Assembly (NCBI GenBank): GCA_029204225.1
Contig: CM055097.1
Coordinates: forward strand, 42,698,858-42,762,857
Reading direction: 5' to 3'
Source: Diphasiastrum complanatum
Lineage: Eukaryota > Streptophyta > Lycopodiopsida > Lycopodiales > Lycopodiaceae
DNA: 64,000 nucleotides
Within the stretch, counting starts at the first letter, position 1, and every line of letters starts with the position of its first letter. The position numbers were made by a program, and so were the translations under genes. Shown here piece after piece: positions 45,506 to 59,596 of the stretch. Under the pieces are notes generated by a model. The model was not told the DNA's origin, did no database searches, and saw nothing but the letters and a program-made list of their open reading frames with translations.

Positions 45506-46925
45506 CAAACCCAAAGACCAAAGAGAAACAATGAGAAGTATTGAATTTAGATATCACGGGCCCACAAAATAGAAATGTAAAAACAACTAGAATACTCTTT
45601 GCTTGAAACTATGTATTTATCAGCTTGTACTAATGCCATTCATGACGTTGAAATTAAATTCATAAATATATGCCTTAAAAGAATATTGAAGTAAGCCCAA
45701 TTTTCACAAAATTTTAGTTTAATGTTTGATAATTAGAAAATGGAGGTGTCTTCCAATGTATCTTTATATCTAAATAGTTTATTATACAATTATCGAATTT
45801 TAGACAAGCTATAAAAACATGCTCCTAAGTCTTTTTGTGTGAGTGTTATTGAATTTTACAAAAGACGTTTTTTTTAATAATATTTTAAATTTCGGTTAAA
45901 AATTTGCAACTTTTTAACCCCCTCTTTTTTTTTTTTTTTTTTTTTTATCTCACTTTCTTTTTAGGCATTATTCTATGCACCCATATTTTTTAAAACATGC
46001 AAATATATGGTGAATGTTAACAGAATGTAGGAAATATGCCAAAAAATTCATGTTTGCACGAGATATTACCTATTTTGTATGCAACAACGTTGATTTCTTT
46101 ACAGGCTATGATTTGCAACCACACAATGCATCCATGTGTTATACATAGCACATAAGGTCTTGAAACAATTGTCGCAAATTATGTAGAGGATAAAACTATC
46201 TAAATCGTCCATCAAAAGAAGCTTGATGAATTTTTCAAATACCTTGGGACATCTTTTGATTTGAGATAAGGTAAACAATGCAGATTGCTATGTTATATTG
46301 CAAATTGGTAGGGATAGGTTGCATACCGTCTATAGTATATTAAAAAATTGCCAAGATATTTGGCTTGGAAGAAATCAACTATCAACACCAACACGATAGA
46401 AAACTACGTGTAGTCATCAATAATGATGAAAAAGACATGATGAATGTTTCATACCAAGAAGTTGTGGGAAATGTTTTGCATAGTCTCATTTTGTAGTCTA
46501 CCATATTTTAAATCTAGCCTTTTGCTAGAAATACATGTAATCAAGAATAGACACATGTACTTCCAACAAGAACAAGGACCATGGAACACCAAAGGGAATC
46601 TAACACAATTTATGCTAATTCTTGGAACCATATCAAATGCATTTGACATGGGTTTTCTCAAGGTTGGAAAATGCATAACAATAGTCCAAATGACTTAGTG
46701 GGATCTAATATGGAACCAAGGTCCCATGGTTTAAATACTTGAGCCCCTACAAGGTATATGATCATACAACCTATACAATAGCTGACTTGTGTTGCACCCT
46801 AGCATATCAATAGAGTGACACGACTGCATCTCCCACTCCACCCTCACACCTCACTCACCTTTTTTGCCAGTATGAGCCCTAATCCACACCATTTTAGGAT
46901 GTAGTGTGCCTCTCTTACCATGGAT

Positions 46926-47455
<530 letters not shown>

Positions 47456-50400
47456 ATTGGCAATCATGAACTATGATGGGTCTTTCTCATTCTCCTTTCC
47501 AATTGGCCTTAATACTTGAGTCTCTTTCCAGTTCTTTAATCAATCATATTCCATCCACTTAGATATTTTCCACAAGCATTATTTGTATATGTTTCGTCAT
47601 TAAATGCAAGTTGATGTGTAAGCAAGAGATATTTGTATGAAAAGATGGCTAGTTGGTAGATAGATTTGGCTACTTGTTACATTTATGTCCAGTATGAGGG
47701 ATTCGGAATAATTCCTGACATGGATAGCTGGTCACTCCAGTGTATGTGGTTATTACTTATGCCTCGTCATTTTGGGCTTGGCCGATAAAGTAATTAATAA
47801 TTATATGAGGGCCTAGACCTATAATTGGACATAGAAGCACTTGCATGGCGTTTGACTGCTTATATAATGCAAGAATAGGAGGTCAATTGCTAATTCAGGT
47901 TGCATGGGGATCCTAAGGGAAATATTCTCTCCTCTTGGAGAGAATATATACCATGGAAACTCGCCCATCTCCCTATTGGATTTTCTGATCCTTGAAGCAG
48001 GAGCTCCTCCTTTCTTGCATTCATCCACCATAGCATGGGGGTGAAGTGGTTAGGGTATTTACTAGCCATTGGTGGTTGGGTGGTTTTGCTCCACAAGTGT
48101 CCTTTTGGTTGTATGCAACAAGATCTAGTCGGATCTTCACTAGGCGATCCTTATACTACTTAACCATTGGTCTTTGGTGTTTGTGATCTTTGCAGGTTTA
48201 GAGTTAATGTCATGTTATGTATGTGATTTTCCCATGAGCTTAACAATTGCAATGCTAAATATATAGCCATGAAGCTAACTTAAATATAATTAGTTAATAG
48301 GATAGTTAATAAAGTGGCTAGAACAATAGTTTACCCAAATAAGGTCCCAAAATCATGATTCACACTAGAAGCACAAAGGAGCACTATAAATAGCTAAGGT
48401 CGTGCTAAATTTGAGGGCTATTTTACTTTTGTCTACTTTGAATTCTTAGTGTTTTGAAGCTTCTCTTTGAGAGCTTTCTTGATGATATTTGTGGTTCATG
48501 TGCCTAAAATCACATGAGAGCGTTGATCATGCTCTAGTTTCAGACCCTATGTATTAAATGATCATTAATGATGAATAATACTTTTTTACTTTGTTTATTT
48601 TGGTGACAGTTTGCTACTTATATCTATTTTCTTGATTCCTTGTCGATTTTCTTGAATTCTTGTTTTGCTATGCAAATTTGATATTCCAAGAATGGAATAG
48701 ATGTTTAAATGCTAAGATTGGCAATGACAATTTTGGTATCAGAACATTAGATCTTTTCCCCATCAGATTTGGTGATTTCTCAAGTTTAATAGAATTTCTT
48801 CCCACCAGTTTCTTTGTTTTCAATTTCCAAAATGCTTTGATTCAGTTTTTGACCTATCAACCTTTGTTTTTGGGTAATTTTGTTTTTGTTTTAAATCAAT
48901 ATGCCTCTCTTAGCTTTTGGGAGGTACTGATTTTTCTTGCTTTTTCTAATTTCTAACCTTTATGTACACAATCCGAGAATAGATGACGATAGACTATCGA
49001 ACAACTTGAGATGTTACTATCAAGCTAGCATAATTGTTGATAAGATGAGAATCATTGAATTAACATAAAATATTTAAGTAGGCTTGGGAGTTGGGAGGAG
49101 TAACGTGTTTTTATGGTTGATGTCACAAGTGGTGTTTGAAAGATGGACTGATGATGAGAATGGAGAAAGGGGATGATAAACTTGACACAAGGCTTATCAC
49201 TTTGAAAGAGGATAAAAGACTTGCAAGATTTAGTAGGGGAAATTCAATAAAGTGATCAATCTCACTAATAAAATAAGAACTCATTCTTTCTTTATGTCAA
49301 ATCAAGTTATTTGCTAACGTCAAAAAGGTAAAATTTTGGTCTCAAGTCAACAAATATCATAAATGAATGGATGTGGTATTAGAGTAAGACATAAGTACGC
49401 AAGGGGTATTAGACTTGTGACCCCACTTGTATCTCTAGAGTACATACTCATGATCGATGCTTCCATGACCATCTCTCCTTTAAAATTACCTCTAGGGTCT
49501 TAAAAATTTAACTTTTTGTAATGGCTAAAGGTATGGGCTTAGGGCTTAATTTGAGGCTTTAAAACCCATGCCTAGAAGCAGGTTAGCATGCTTGCACCTT
49601 TTCCTTGACAAGAACATGGCTCAATGTATTTTTTTATGCATTGGCCCATGATGGTAGAAAGCCCATGTGTTTTATAGGAAGAAGGCCCTACGTGCCCAAG
49701 GAGTTGTCAAATATGTCCTCATATGAACAAGTCAGAAATTTTTTTACAAAGATTTTTTCATAATTCACATGTGGCCAATATGTCATGCCACATGTGACAG
49801 CATCATTTTGCTTATGCCATTAAGGGTCATCATTAAGCAAAGCCATAATTCTAACAATGAAATTCAATGTTCTTGAACCAATCCATTCTACATGCAAAAG
49901 GAACCGTTGATACTCGTTAACACAAGGATAGAGGTAACGAGCTAACCGATGGGCGTGTGACTCATGGACTAGGAGGGCCATGGAAATTTCAAAGAAACAT
50001 GGTAGGGGTCACAGGTCTTGATTTTTCCCGGGCACACATGCAGCACGGGTCCCTTTTTTTGTAGGTCCCAAAATTCACTTGGCAAAGTTGCACGGGTCAC
50101 GATTTTTTGTCCCAAAAATTTTTGAGCACGGACGGTCATGCAGGTTCCAACTTTTCCCAATCATGCGTAAGGCGCAGTTCCCAATTTTTTGGATGTCCCA
50201 GATTTTCCCGAGCACAAACCCCACTTAGGGTCTCGATTTGCGGGAGATGTTTTGCGGGCATGTGCACATACTCACACATGTTTATGAGATAATGATCTTT
50301 TTCAATACATATGCAAGCACGAGTATGTTTCCCAAAACTCTATGGGTTAGAATGGCGAATGCCATGTGGCATGTAGGCAAGTAGGGTAGCCAGGTGGCAA

Positions 50401-51400
50401 GACACTTGGCAAACAGGGTGCTGGCGAGTAGTCAGTAGGAGCTGGCAAGTACTGGTAGGTAGGGCAGGCAACATCGAAGCGGCCCCTGAGACATGTGACA
50501 GATGATGAACTCCACTGTTCATCATCCGCATTGTGTTAATAAGAGACGAGGCAAAATGGACTCTAAGAAGACAAAAATAAATGAATAAATCAATGGGCCT
50601 TGTTTTCAACACAATGGAAGTGACCAGGCTTGTTCAATGCTAAAATGACTCACCTTGATTGCCATTTATAGGTTTTACCCATGGGTAATCTGAACATGTT
50701 CCAAATTGAATATAACACAACACTCATGAGCTTATGTACAAAGACTATAAGCTCATGGATTCCTTTCAAAAACTTGCCACATGTCCAAGAGGAATGAAAC
50801 AATAAGGTGATATGAAATTATATCACCATAAGCTTTGTTTTGCGCATTTCAAATTAATAACTAAAAAAGAAAATCAAATATTACAATCTAGAAGAATTCA
50901 AAATAAAGAAGTTACTTATGTTAATGCTCAAACTCACTTTAATAATAGGAGATACATGTAAGCTTTTGACAAATAGTCACAATAGATTACTCCTATGGGG
51001 GGGGGGGGCAAACCTAAAAATATAGATTACTCCTATGGGGCAAAGCTAAAAATATTATGTTTCAAAGTTATTTAGAAAATAAAATAACTAAAATTATTTT
51101 CTCTTGACAATGGACATTATCCACGAGCCTTCGTCCTGTGGAGCATGCTCTACAAAGTCCTCTCCCACCCCACCGCTCGTCTTGTTTTATTAGTATGTAT
51201 GTTTTTGGTTCTCGAAGAATGTATGACTCAACTATTGATTTTTCATTGGGCCACGTGTGCCCTACAAATTTGATGACAGTTTTTTAGGTCTAAAAGCTCG
51301 ACAGGCAGACATTCTCATAGTTCACGAACATCTTACGTAGGGGAAGAGAGCAATCTTTTCTTTTTTAAATTAGAGTTAGGGTTTAATTTTAGGGTCTGCG
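47456..51400. other. Anonymous stretch
   Basis: No gene recognised in 3.9 kb. The open frames (for example 47819-48031 minus, 48660-48956 plus, 50340-50612 minus) lack motifs. Small items are short repeats of 'gcacgggtc' and 'gtcccaaaa' (49990-50220), and a short tandem duplication around 'tagattactcctatgggg' (50983-51055) with a 12-base G run (50997-51008). Confidence 0.45.
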
Positions 51401-51404
51401 ACTC

Positions 51405-51959
51405 ATGATTCCATTCATGACGTATTGGCATCTATTGCACATGAGCGGCTTTCTTGTTGTCCGGGAGCAGACCCATGTCTTGCTTGTGTCTGATTCACAG
51501 TCGCCTCGGCGTCGAGTTGATCTTATTTTTTCGCTCGAGGGGATTCGCACACTTGGGGATGTTGTTGTTGATGATCCTTCGTGGCCTGGCCTCCTTCGCC
51601 GTGCTTCAACTACTCAGGGTGCCGCTGCTTCTTATGCAGCTCTAGATAAAGAGCGGGATTATTCACATCGCACTCCTGGAGAATACTTTATTCCTTTTGC
51701 TTTGGAAACATATGGGTGTCTGCATAAGAAATTCGATGATTTTCTATCATCTTGTGCAGGTTTTGCAGCGAAACTCCAAGGACGTGGTGCCTCACCTTTA
51801 TCTATCCTTACGACTTATTATCGTCAACGAGTTTCTATGACTTTACAACGCACTCAGGCACTAGCAATGCTTCGACGTGTCATAGTTGCAGGAACGGTTG
51901 TTTCACACCTTCCTGCACTACCTAAACTTCCAACTGTCTTAACTAGCGACTTATACTAA
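51405..51959 (+). pseudogene. LINE ORF2 C-terminal region, copy 2
   Basis: The 184-residue open frame matches the C-terminal domain at 22740-23230: 'RRRVDLIF', 'LGDVVVDDP', 'KERDYSHR', 'FIPFALETYGCLHKKFDDFL' and 'RVSMTLQRTQAL'. The frame is intact to its stop at 51957. The N-terminus and RT of ORF2 are absent upstream, so this is a 5'-truncated LINE copy. The following 150 bases look like a 3' UTR and include AATAAAAG (about 52093). The alternation of conserved Asp-rich and aromatic blocks suggests a folded enzyme-like domain, possibly nuclease-related. Confidence 0.78.
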
Positions 51960-52109
51960 GCAGTAGGCTTTATGTAGATACTCTGTGAGATTGTTGCTTT
52001 GTTATATTTGTACAATATTTCAATTCGCCTTATGACCTTTACGTTTTTAACATGCATTCCTTTGTACTCTAATGGGTTTTCCCATCTTTTATTAATAAAA
52101 GTAGTAAGT

Positions 52110-52884
52110 TAACGGGTGGTGTTGTTGGTGCAACAAGCTAACTTGGGCTGCTGCGTGTTCTATTGCATTTTCTTTTTCTTTGGCATTGTGCAGCTAACTG
52201 TAACTCGGGCGTTTTTCATGTTGCAACGGCTCTTCTCTCTGACACATCTGTGCATTGATGGGACAAATCGCTACTCATTGCTAATTTGAGAGATACTAAT
52301 GCTTTGTAAGTTTGTAATTATGTTCAATAGTATCTGAGTCTTAAAGCTACGTTTCACCTGCGTCCTGCTACAAGTGGACAAAAGTACGGGAACATGTATC
52401 TCTAGTGACTAGTCTATCTTCTTACAACTTTTCTGTGTTGACATAATTAACAGGAATATATGTCTCTATTTTCTGACATTTTTTTCACAGACTGGATACC
52501 TCTGGCTTTGGAACTTTCCAGCTGTCAAATTGTGTCAATGCTTGCTGTTTTTCAAGATTGATATTTTCTTCTGGTGCTGGTGACAGAAAACAAAGAAAGG
52601 AAGTCCCCGACTAGGCATCTATGATCCGAGCAAGCCATGCTATAAATTGCAAATAACTTGACAACCAAAGTACAGAAAACTGAGAAATTGAACTTATTAA
52701 GGAGTGAAAAAGTTCAGGTACTCTTATGATCAGTGATTATATATATATAAATATTAAAGAGCTTCAATCTATGATTCTATGGGATATCCCATTCCATCAG
52801 GGTGCCACACAATCCCCAAATGTGATGATGACGTGAAAGAAACTAGCCGGTTGGTTGTAGGAATTTGCAGGTTCTGTGTGAGCT
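52110..52884. other. Anonymous stretch
   Basis: No gene or complete element recognised between the LINE 3' end and the MITE candidate; a short TA run lies near 52740-52750. Confidence 0.45.
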
Positions 52885-53268
52885 CCAGCCTTGCAGTTTG
52901 ACGGTCTAGACTGCCTGTCATGCTTTTTTTTAGTGACGGTTTGAAAAACTATTTGACCTTCAAATCTGAAATGACATTTGATACTTTAAAGATGGGTACC
53001 AAGTTCAAAGATAAGCCGCCAAGTTAAAAGGGTTGAAAGTTGAATCATGAATGTCAAAGTTTGTGTTGAAATTTTTATAAAGTTTCAAGTGATGTGTATA
53101 ATATATTTATTGTGAATCTATACAAGCAAAAAACAAAGGCGCATGTCAAATTGACGTTTCTGAATTGTATGTGCCTGTCTGCTATGATGGCCAAATTTTT
53201 AGGACGCCTGTATTTTACGGCCAAAATGGCTTTTGACGGTCAATACGGCTGTCAAACTGCAAGGCTGG
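52885..53268. mobile_element. MITE candidate, 384 bp with 20-bp terminal inverted repeats
   Basis: The left end CCAGCCTTGCAGTTTGACGG (52885-52904) is complementary, with one mismatch, to the right end CTGTCAAACTGCAAGGCTGG (53249-53268). The interior is AT-rich, with several 'ttgac' and 'gtcaa' motifs and no coding potential. A clear target-site duplication was not identified, so the superfamily is open. Confidence 0.65.
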
Positions 53269-53400
53269 TGCCACTGAGCTCTGTAACACTCACACTCACA
53301 CTCACAGATGCAGATTCAATAGAGTTCTTAGTTATTACTACTTAGAATGTGCTTGGGAAAATAGGCATATACTGCCTGTGCGTTTTACATCCTCAGGCTC

Positions 53401-53511
53401 CCTAGTGCCTGAACTGCACTTGAGAATTAATTAATAAGGTGGTCCCTTTGTCAACCACCTAGTGCCTGAACTGCACTTGAGAAATTAATAAGGTGGTCCC
53501 TTTGTCAACCA
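53401..53511. repeat. Tandem duplication, about 57-bp unit
   Basis: 'cctagtgcctgaactgcact' begins at 53401 and again at 53458, each followed by 'aataaggtggtccctttgtc'. The second unit lacks a few bases. Noncoding. Confidence 0.9.
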
Positions 53512-54874
53512 GGCGATTTTTCAAAGATCATGAAAAGCTTTGACGTGAACTTTCAAAGTTAAAGAATCGTTGAAATCGAAGAGAAATTCTAGTCCCAAAA
53601 CAAATCAAAATAAAGTGATTATAATTAAAACGATAAAAAATGAAATAAAAAAGCTCAATTCTGTGGAATATTACACTTAAAGAATCCTTTCAATCGTTGT
53701 TAAATAATGATAGACAATAAAAATATTACTTGAATCAATATAAATTATTAATTGATAGCAATATAAAGAGATTAAGACAAAATAAAAAACTTCATTTTAC
53801 GGTCATACTCATTGTTCATGCTCAGACCCACGCGACAAAGACAGAATAGAATGACAGATATCATTTAGAAAATATCAAAGTAAGTATCTTATTACTTTAA
53901 GCCAGCAAGCTAATAGAAAGTATGCCAGGCTTTGTACTGCACCAACCAGAAGAGACGAAGCTTTTTTCATGTTTTCTTTGTACGACACTGAAGCTTTCGA
54001 GAGGAAGGTTGTACAGTTGCAATGAGAAGTTTATGATTTTGTGTAAGATCTATGCCATTCTATGGTGAGCATAAGAATTGATAAAAATATTCTTGGGTGC
54101 TGGGATATCAAGAAACTCTCAGATTTTTTATTTCTAGATATGGTGCTAAATCTGGTCTGCATTTAGGAGCGACTTATGCTACGCACGTCGCATGGCATCA
54201 AGGGATCTACTTTTCACTTGCAGTTTGTGACTTTGTGTTCATCTATTGCTTTCCGAAACATGGAACGTGACGTATGGTTGTGTTATTGTTGATCATTGGA
54301 TTAAAATTTAGAACTTAGAAGTTAGAAAGAATCGTATTGTGCTGCACATATACGTCTTGCGCACTTATTTCTCAGCACATTATAATGAACGTTACTCTGT
54401 CGGAGGAAGCGTAAATTAGCGTAATGTTTAAACTAGGCACTATTCGTGTAGTAATACGTTGTGTTTTTCATGTTCCATCGAGTACCTCATTCTGCACCCA
54501 AATCGCAAATTGCATTGGTTACTACATAGTACTTACTACTTAGTAGGTTATAGTTTCCAGTATGCATACTCGTAGAGTCGCAGGCAGTGGCTACTGTTTA
54601 GTACTTACTACTTGTACTTAGTAGGTTACAGTTTCCAATTTCGAAGCAAGAAACAAAGTCTAAGAGACTGACCCTAGATTCTAACTTGCGGTTCCTTGCA
54701 ATTGGCTGCCTGTCGGCTGCAGGGAACTGATGTTTCAGCTACTCTTTCCGTGTCAGATGGATGTAGACTGTAATGAGCCTTACCAAGTGTATATACTCGT
54801 CATTTGTGTGTGAAGTGTGAGTCTATGTGTGTGTGTATATGACATATGTGAGTGAGAGAGTGTGCATGTGTACA

Positions 54875-54926
<52 letters not shown>

Positions 54927-55112
54927 AGATTTTTATGAAATTGTGAGCATGGCGATGTAGTTGGTTCGTCTTGGCAAGGCTTATTGCCCTATCGAAAGTA
55001 TTTGAATGTGTAAATGCAAAGTTTGTCTGTTATAGGTTATGCCTGAAAGTGGTGGGATTAAGGCATTTTAAAACAGTGCTCTTGAGGAAGATATATCGAC
55101 GACTGCTACAAA
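53512..55112. other. Upstream region of the transporter gene
   Basis: No coding sequence. A duplicated 'agtacttactacttagtagg'-type block occurs near 54527-54560 and 54600-54635. Short TG and GA microsatellites (about 54814-54920) lie 190-300 bases before the ATG at 55113, where promoter or 5' UTR is expected. No specific promoter element can be assigned. Confidence 0.45.
54882..54920. repeat. (TG)n(GA)n microsatellite in the 5' region
   Basis: A TG-rich run followed by about 16 GA units, roughly 190 bases upstream of the transporter start codon. GA tracts in plant leaders are common; no regulatory role can be shown here. Confidence 0.8.
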
Positions 55113-58100
55113 ATGGCAGCTGCAAATGAAGGCTCAGACCATCGGTGTCAAGAGAAAGATGCTCAACATTCAAGCTGTGGTAAGATTAACAGCCCAACGA
55201 ATAAGGTGAAGAATCCGATAGCGCCTGTCGATATAGTTCCTTGCAAGACAACTCAAATCACGGAGTTTGTGAGGAGTCGAGGAGGATGGCGATCAACTCC
55301 ATTTATCTTTGGTAACGAAACTGTATAGACTCAAGCAGACAGTAAAACAATGATTTAGCTAACCGAATTTGGAGTAGCAAATTTCACGATAATTTCAAAC
55401 AGCACCAATTTCCATTTCCTGTCCCGCGTACGGTTGTACTAGCATCATATGCATGTAAGGAAGAATTTGGCGACCACATGCTATCTATCCAATTCCTTAC
55501 AATGGTGGAATGTATTTAACAATGCAGGAATTGCAACTTGTGATCTATTGTGTTCTCTTGGGCTCCAGGTGAACTTGATCAGTTACTTAGTTTCTAGACT
55601 GAATCTTAGCTTGGCAGAAGCATCCAACACTGTCACTAACTTCAGTGGCATGTGCTGCTTTGCTCCATTGCTGGGTGCAATTCTGGCAGATGCCTACGTT
55701 GGGCGCTATTCTATGATTTTATTCGGATCCTTGGCTTATACACTGGTACGCTCTCTCAAATTTGAACCATGATTCAAAACATTGAGGAAACAACTCAAAT
55801 CAATCTGTAGGCATATGAACAGAATTCTGATTGTGAACGCCTTGAGAAGCTATTCAAAGAATCGTTCTTGTCTACGTTGTTTACATCTGAAAGATCTCGC
55901 ACGCTCTACAAAGTGAGCATGAAAACATGTTCTATTCACAACAACGGCGTACATTATAATGCCTCAAGTATGGAGTCCAATTTTCTGAATCCAATTTTTT
56001 TTATCTCTTGTATGTCCTCAATGCTCATGTTGTGCGATAGATTGGAGTCGAACTCCTGGCCTTGAACCGAGGATTTAAGAAAGTCTTCACCAACTCACTA
56101 CTTTATGAAGGACCTGAATGCACTTATATAATTCTAAAGAAGATCTCTTAATCTCTTAACTAACTAGTGGTTCAACTTCTCTGAAATCTTATTTGACAAA
56201 TCAGCTGAGGCGTTTTCTGGTTTGAAACTTTCACAAATTGATTACGTCGTGTTAGAATATTGGTCTCGGAAGATTGGTTCAGAGATTCTAAGAAAGGTGC
56301 AGATGAAGTTCTACTTAAGCGGTTTTTGCTCCTTAAATAATGATTCACAGGAATGCCTAATCTGTAAATTATTAGCACTGAACAATGCTGAACATAAGAG
56401 AACTGCCGATACCATATGACTTGGCACTAGCTGTTTCGAATGCAATGTGTTGTTAATAGAGTGATTGTGTGTAGTTGATTCACGCTGAATTGATCATGCT
56501 CCACATATCAGCACATTCATGCATCTTCTCCAACTTACGCGGTTGCATTCAGATGATCATTGTCGTTATGGTTGATTTGCAGGGACTTAGCTTACTTACA
56601 CTCGAAGCTACAATTCACTCCTGGATTCGGCCACCATGCCCACCAGCTGACCTTAAGAACTTGCCCGCCCCCCACAGTGGATGCAAGCAGGCTTCAAAAA
56701 GCCGTCAAATGGGCTATCTCTACCTTGCATTCATTTTCATCGCCATGGGTGCTGGAGGAGTACGGCCATCTGTAGCTGCATTTGGAGCTGATCAATTTGA
56801 TATAAAGGATCCAGTTGAAAGGACACAGTTGTGGAAATTTTTCAACTGGTACTACTTTAGCATCAGTTTCTCCATCCTCTTCTCAAGTACAGTGCTGGTG
56901 TATATCGAAGAGAATCAAGGATGGGGCTGGGGCTTTGGCATTCCTGGAATAGCTCTTGCTTTCTCACTTATTACTTTTTTGGCGGGGTCGAATTTTTATA
57001 GAAAATTTCCTGCACGTGGCAGTCCTTTTACACGGCTTGTACAAGTGGTGGTAGCAGCCTTTCGGAAGCGCCATCTTATCTTGCCCTCTGATCCCGCAAC
57101 ACTTTATCAGAGCTCGGGAGCGGAGCCGAAAGTCAAGGGTGTCATCACTCTCACTCACACCAATCAATTCAGGTCCGCTTTTTCCATTTTTCTTGTATTT
57201 TTCTCAATGTGCGCTGTTCGGTTGTGATTAGGTAGCACCATTACTGCAACCTGTCCGCGATCTGCAACACTAAGTCAAGTTTTTATTCGCTTATTCCTAG
57301 TCATAGTTGCTATGGTATTCTCTTAGTATCTAATAAGTGTCAAAGTAATTGCTATACGCTTCAAATCATAAAGAAAACTGTGTTTACAGCTTAAGTTCAT
57401 ATGTAAAATCAATTTTCCGAAGTGTATCGCTACTACTTATGGATTGCTTAGCCTCCAGCTGCTGCACAGAAGTCCCCCTCCCCCTGCACCAAACTGTCCA
57501 TGTAATCATCCATGAATCTTCATACTTCTTATCAGCAGAAGCTTGAAGGTAATGAGAGCACTCTAAATCTGAGTACTTCTCTAGCATGATAATCAAATCA
57601 AGCCGGTGCTAGAAATCATCTGATGTAGTGCATCTGGATTCTGTAGGAATTATAGCTAGAAGTAGTAGTTACTGTTATGAGACAAGTAATTGTTATTATT
57701 CATGTAATAAGTCTCAATGATTCTATTTAACGGACTTTCTCTAAGCTGTGATTGAATGGCCTCGGCCCATCCTGATTGCAGTTTAGAAATCTCTCCTTGT
57801 TGATGTTCTAGTCGGGTTAAATTTATTATACCTGTTGATGATAGAGACGTTGATAGCAGAGCTTTTGCTTTCCAGCCGGCGTACGGACAAGGTTCTAAGT
57901 TCTAACTTTTAGGAGATAATTATGACTGTTAACCGCGCCCTGTACCACAATATTTGGCTGTTTTTCTCTTGTATTTTCTCATTTGTGGGCGAATTGGACT
58001 CGAATTTCTGACCTTGTGCACAAGAAAGAAGTCCTAGCCAACTCACTACTTAATGGAGGACGAAATATTTGGCTTCTTACCAGACTTTAGAAAGGTTTTC

Positions 58101-59596
58101 AATCGCTTCTTCCTCTCTCGTTTTACTTCATAAACTCTGTTCTGTTCGAGGAAACTGAGAAAGCATTTTCCAGTGCTTTCAGTTATGATGAATTCTGGAT
58201 ATCTGATAATCTTATGGTGGTATACGCAGCAACAGCAAGCATTATGTATGTTGGAATAATCTCTAGAGAAACGTAAGATACGATTTTATATTTTACTTCA
58301 TAAACTTTGTTCTGTTCTAGAAAACTAAGAAACCATTTTCCATTGATTTCAGTTATGATGAATTCTGGATATCTATAGATAACCGTATGATAGTATACGC
58401 AGCAAGCATTATGTATGTTGGAATAATCTCTAGAGAAACATTAAGATAGTATATTACATTTTACTAGTTGGGGCTGAAATTCATATAACGCTCCACTAGA
58501 TCATTATTTTCTGATAAGAGCCAACCATTTTTGTACAGGAGATTTTCTTTTGATTGTTTCTAATTTCTTACCTAACATCAGATTCGTCACTACAAAGTCA
58601 TCCAATTTGTAGTCTCGAGGAGCATTGGCCGTCATCAGTCTCAAAATCTTAATAGTATCTCAAGGAAAGCTCACACTGCACTATTGTTTTTATATCAGAT
58701 TTCTGGACAAAGCAGCCATTGTTGTAACAGAGTCAGAAAACATTGATGCAGAACGAGGAAATCCAGAAAGAGTATTGCTGTCGTTTAACCCATGGAAGCT
58801 GTGTGGAGTTCACCAAGTGGAGGAGCTCAAATCCTTACTAAGAATGGTACCCATCTGGACATCAGGCATGCTCGTATTCACAGCCTGGGTGCAACAGAAC
58901 ACATTGTGGATACAGCAGGCGCGCTCCATGGATCGTGCCATTGGCCGTTTCCAGATTCCTCCGGCCTCCTTCTCCATCTTCAGTTCTCTTACTCTCATCT
59001 CTTGGGTGCCCATCTATGATCGTTGCGTCCTTCCCCTCGCCAGGCGTCTCACAGGCCACGAGCGGGGCATAACTTTCCTCCAAAGGATTGGAACGGGAGG
59101 CTTCATCTGTATCCTCGCTATGCTCCTTGCAGGCTTCGTGGAGATCAAACGCCGCCATGCAGCCTTCTCCGGTGGTTTAATCGACCAACCCAATGCCATC
59201 GTTCCTCTCTCCGCTTTCTGGCTTGTCCCCCAGTATTGTCTCATCGGCCTCTCGGAATCATTCGTCAGCATTGGGTACCTTGAGTTCTTCTACGATCAAT
59301 CGCCTCAGAGCATGCGCAGCATGGCTACTGCTATATTGTGGGCGATCGTTGGTGCAGGTAGCTACCTAAGCACCTTGCTCGTCTCTACAGTCAACAAGCT
59401 CACGCGGGCAGGCAGTGCCGAAGGCGGATGGCTATCCACCAATCTGAATAGAGGCCACCTAGAGTATTTTTACTGGCTTTTGGCTGCCATTCTCACAGCA
59501 AATTTTGTAGTGTATCAGATCCTTGTCGCCCACTATACGTACACCAAAATCGATGTGGATCAAGCTGACGAGAGAAGCCTGCCCATAATGCACTGA
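55113..59596 (+). CDS. NPF (NRT1/PTR family) transporter, four exons
   Basis: NPF proteins are 12-TM major-facilitator transporters moving nitrate, peptides, hormones or specialised metabolites, usually with protons. Exons 55113-55311, 55528-55745, 56583-57172 and 58699-59596 join in phase at GT/AG sites to give 634 residues, slightly long for the family. Seen: 'GGWRSTPFIFG', 'APLLGAILADAYVGRY', 'GAGGVRPSVAAFGADQFD', 'LRFLDKAAI'-like sequence across the last junction, 'NPWKLC', 'QVEELKSLLRM', 'IPPASFSIF', 'YDRCVLPLARRLTGHERG', 'VPQYCLIGLSE' and 'NLNRGHLEYFYWLLA'. The TM1 ExxER motif is absent: A69, D72 and L73 occupy its positions. The 'FNWYYFSIN.G' signature reads 'FNWYYFSISFS'. Subfamily NPF5-like is a guess from GGWRS and GLSLLTL. 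Substrate cannot be inferred. Confidence 0.9.
58125..58450 (+). repeat. Tandem duplication of about 165 bp in the last intron
   Basis: The block beginning 'ttttacttcataaactctgt' (about 58125) recurs at about 58292. Both copies contain 'ttatgatgaattctggatat' and 'agcattatgtatgttggaat', and end 'aatctctagagaaac'. They differ by scattered substitutions and short indels. The duplication lies wholly in the intron 57173-58698, so the protein is not affected. Confidence 0.85.

Larger units (their letters stand above)
44716..46925. other. AT-rich anonymous stretch with two hairpins
   Basis: No coding region recognised. It contains a perfect 25-bp-arm hairpin (45115-45175), a longer imperfect inverted repeat (about 45305-45505) and a T run (about 45926-45947). 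The open frame 46444-46698 has no motif. Confidence 0.45.

Noticed and set aside
48660-48956. 98-residue Phe-rich plus-strand frame
   Set aside because: Composition follows T-rich DNA; no membrane-protein family was recognised and no supporting context exists.
55312-55328. Read-through of transporter exon 1 as 'GNETV' followed by a stop
   Set aside because: It starts like the family motif 'GNE', but the frame ends at once. The GT donor at 55312 with the acceptor at 55527 gives an in-phase, family-like continuation.
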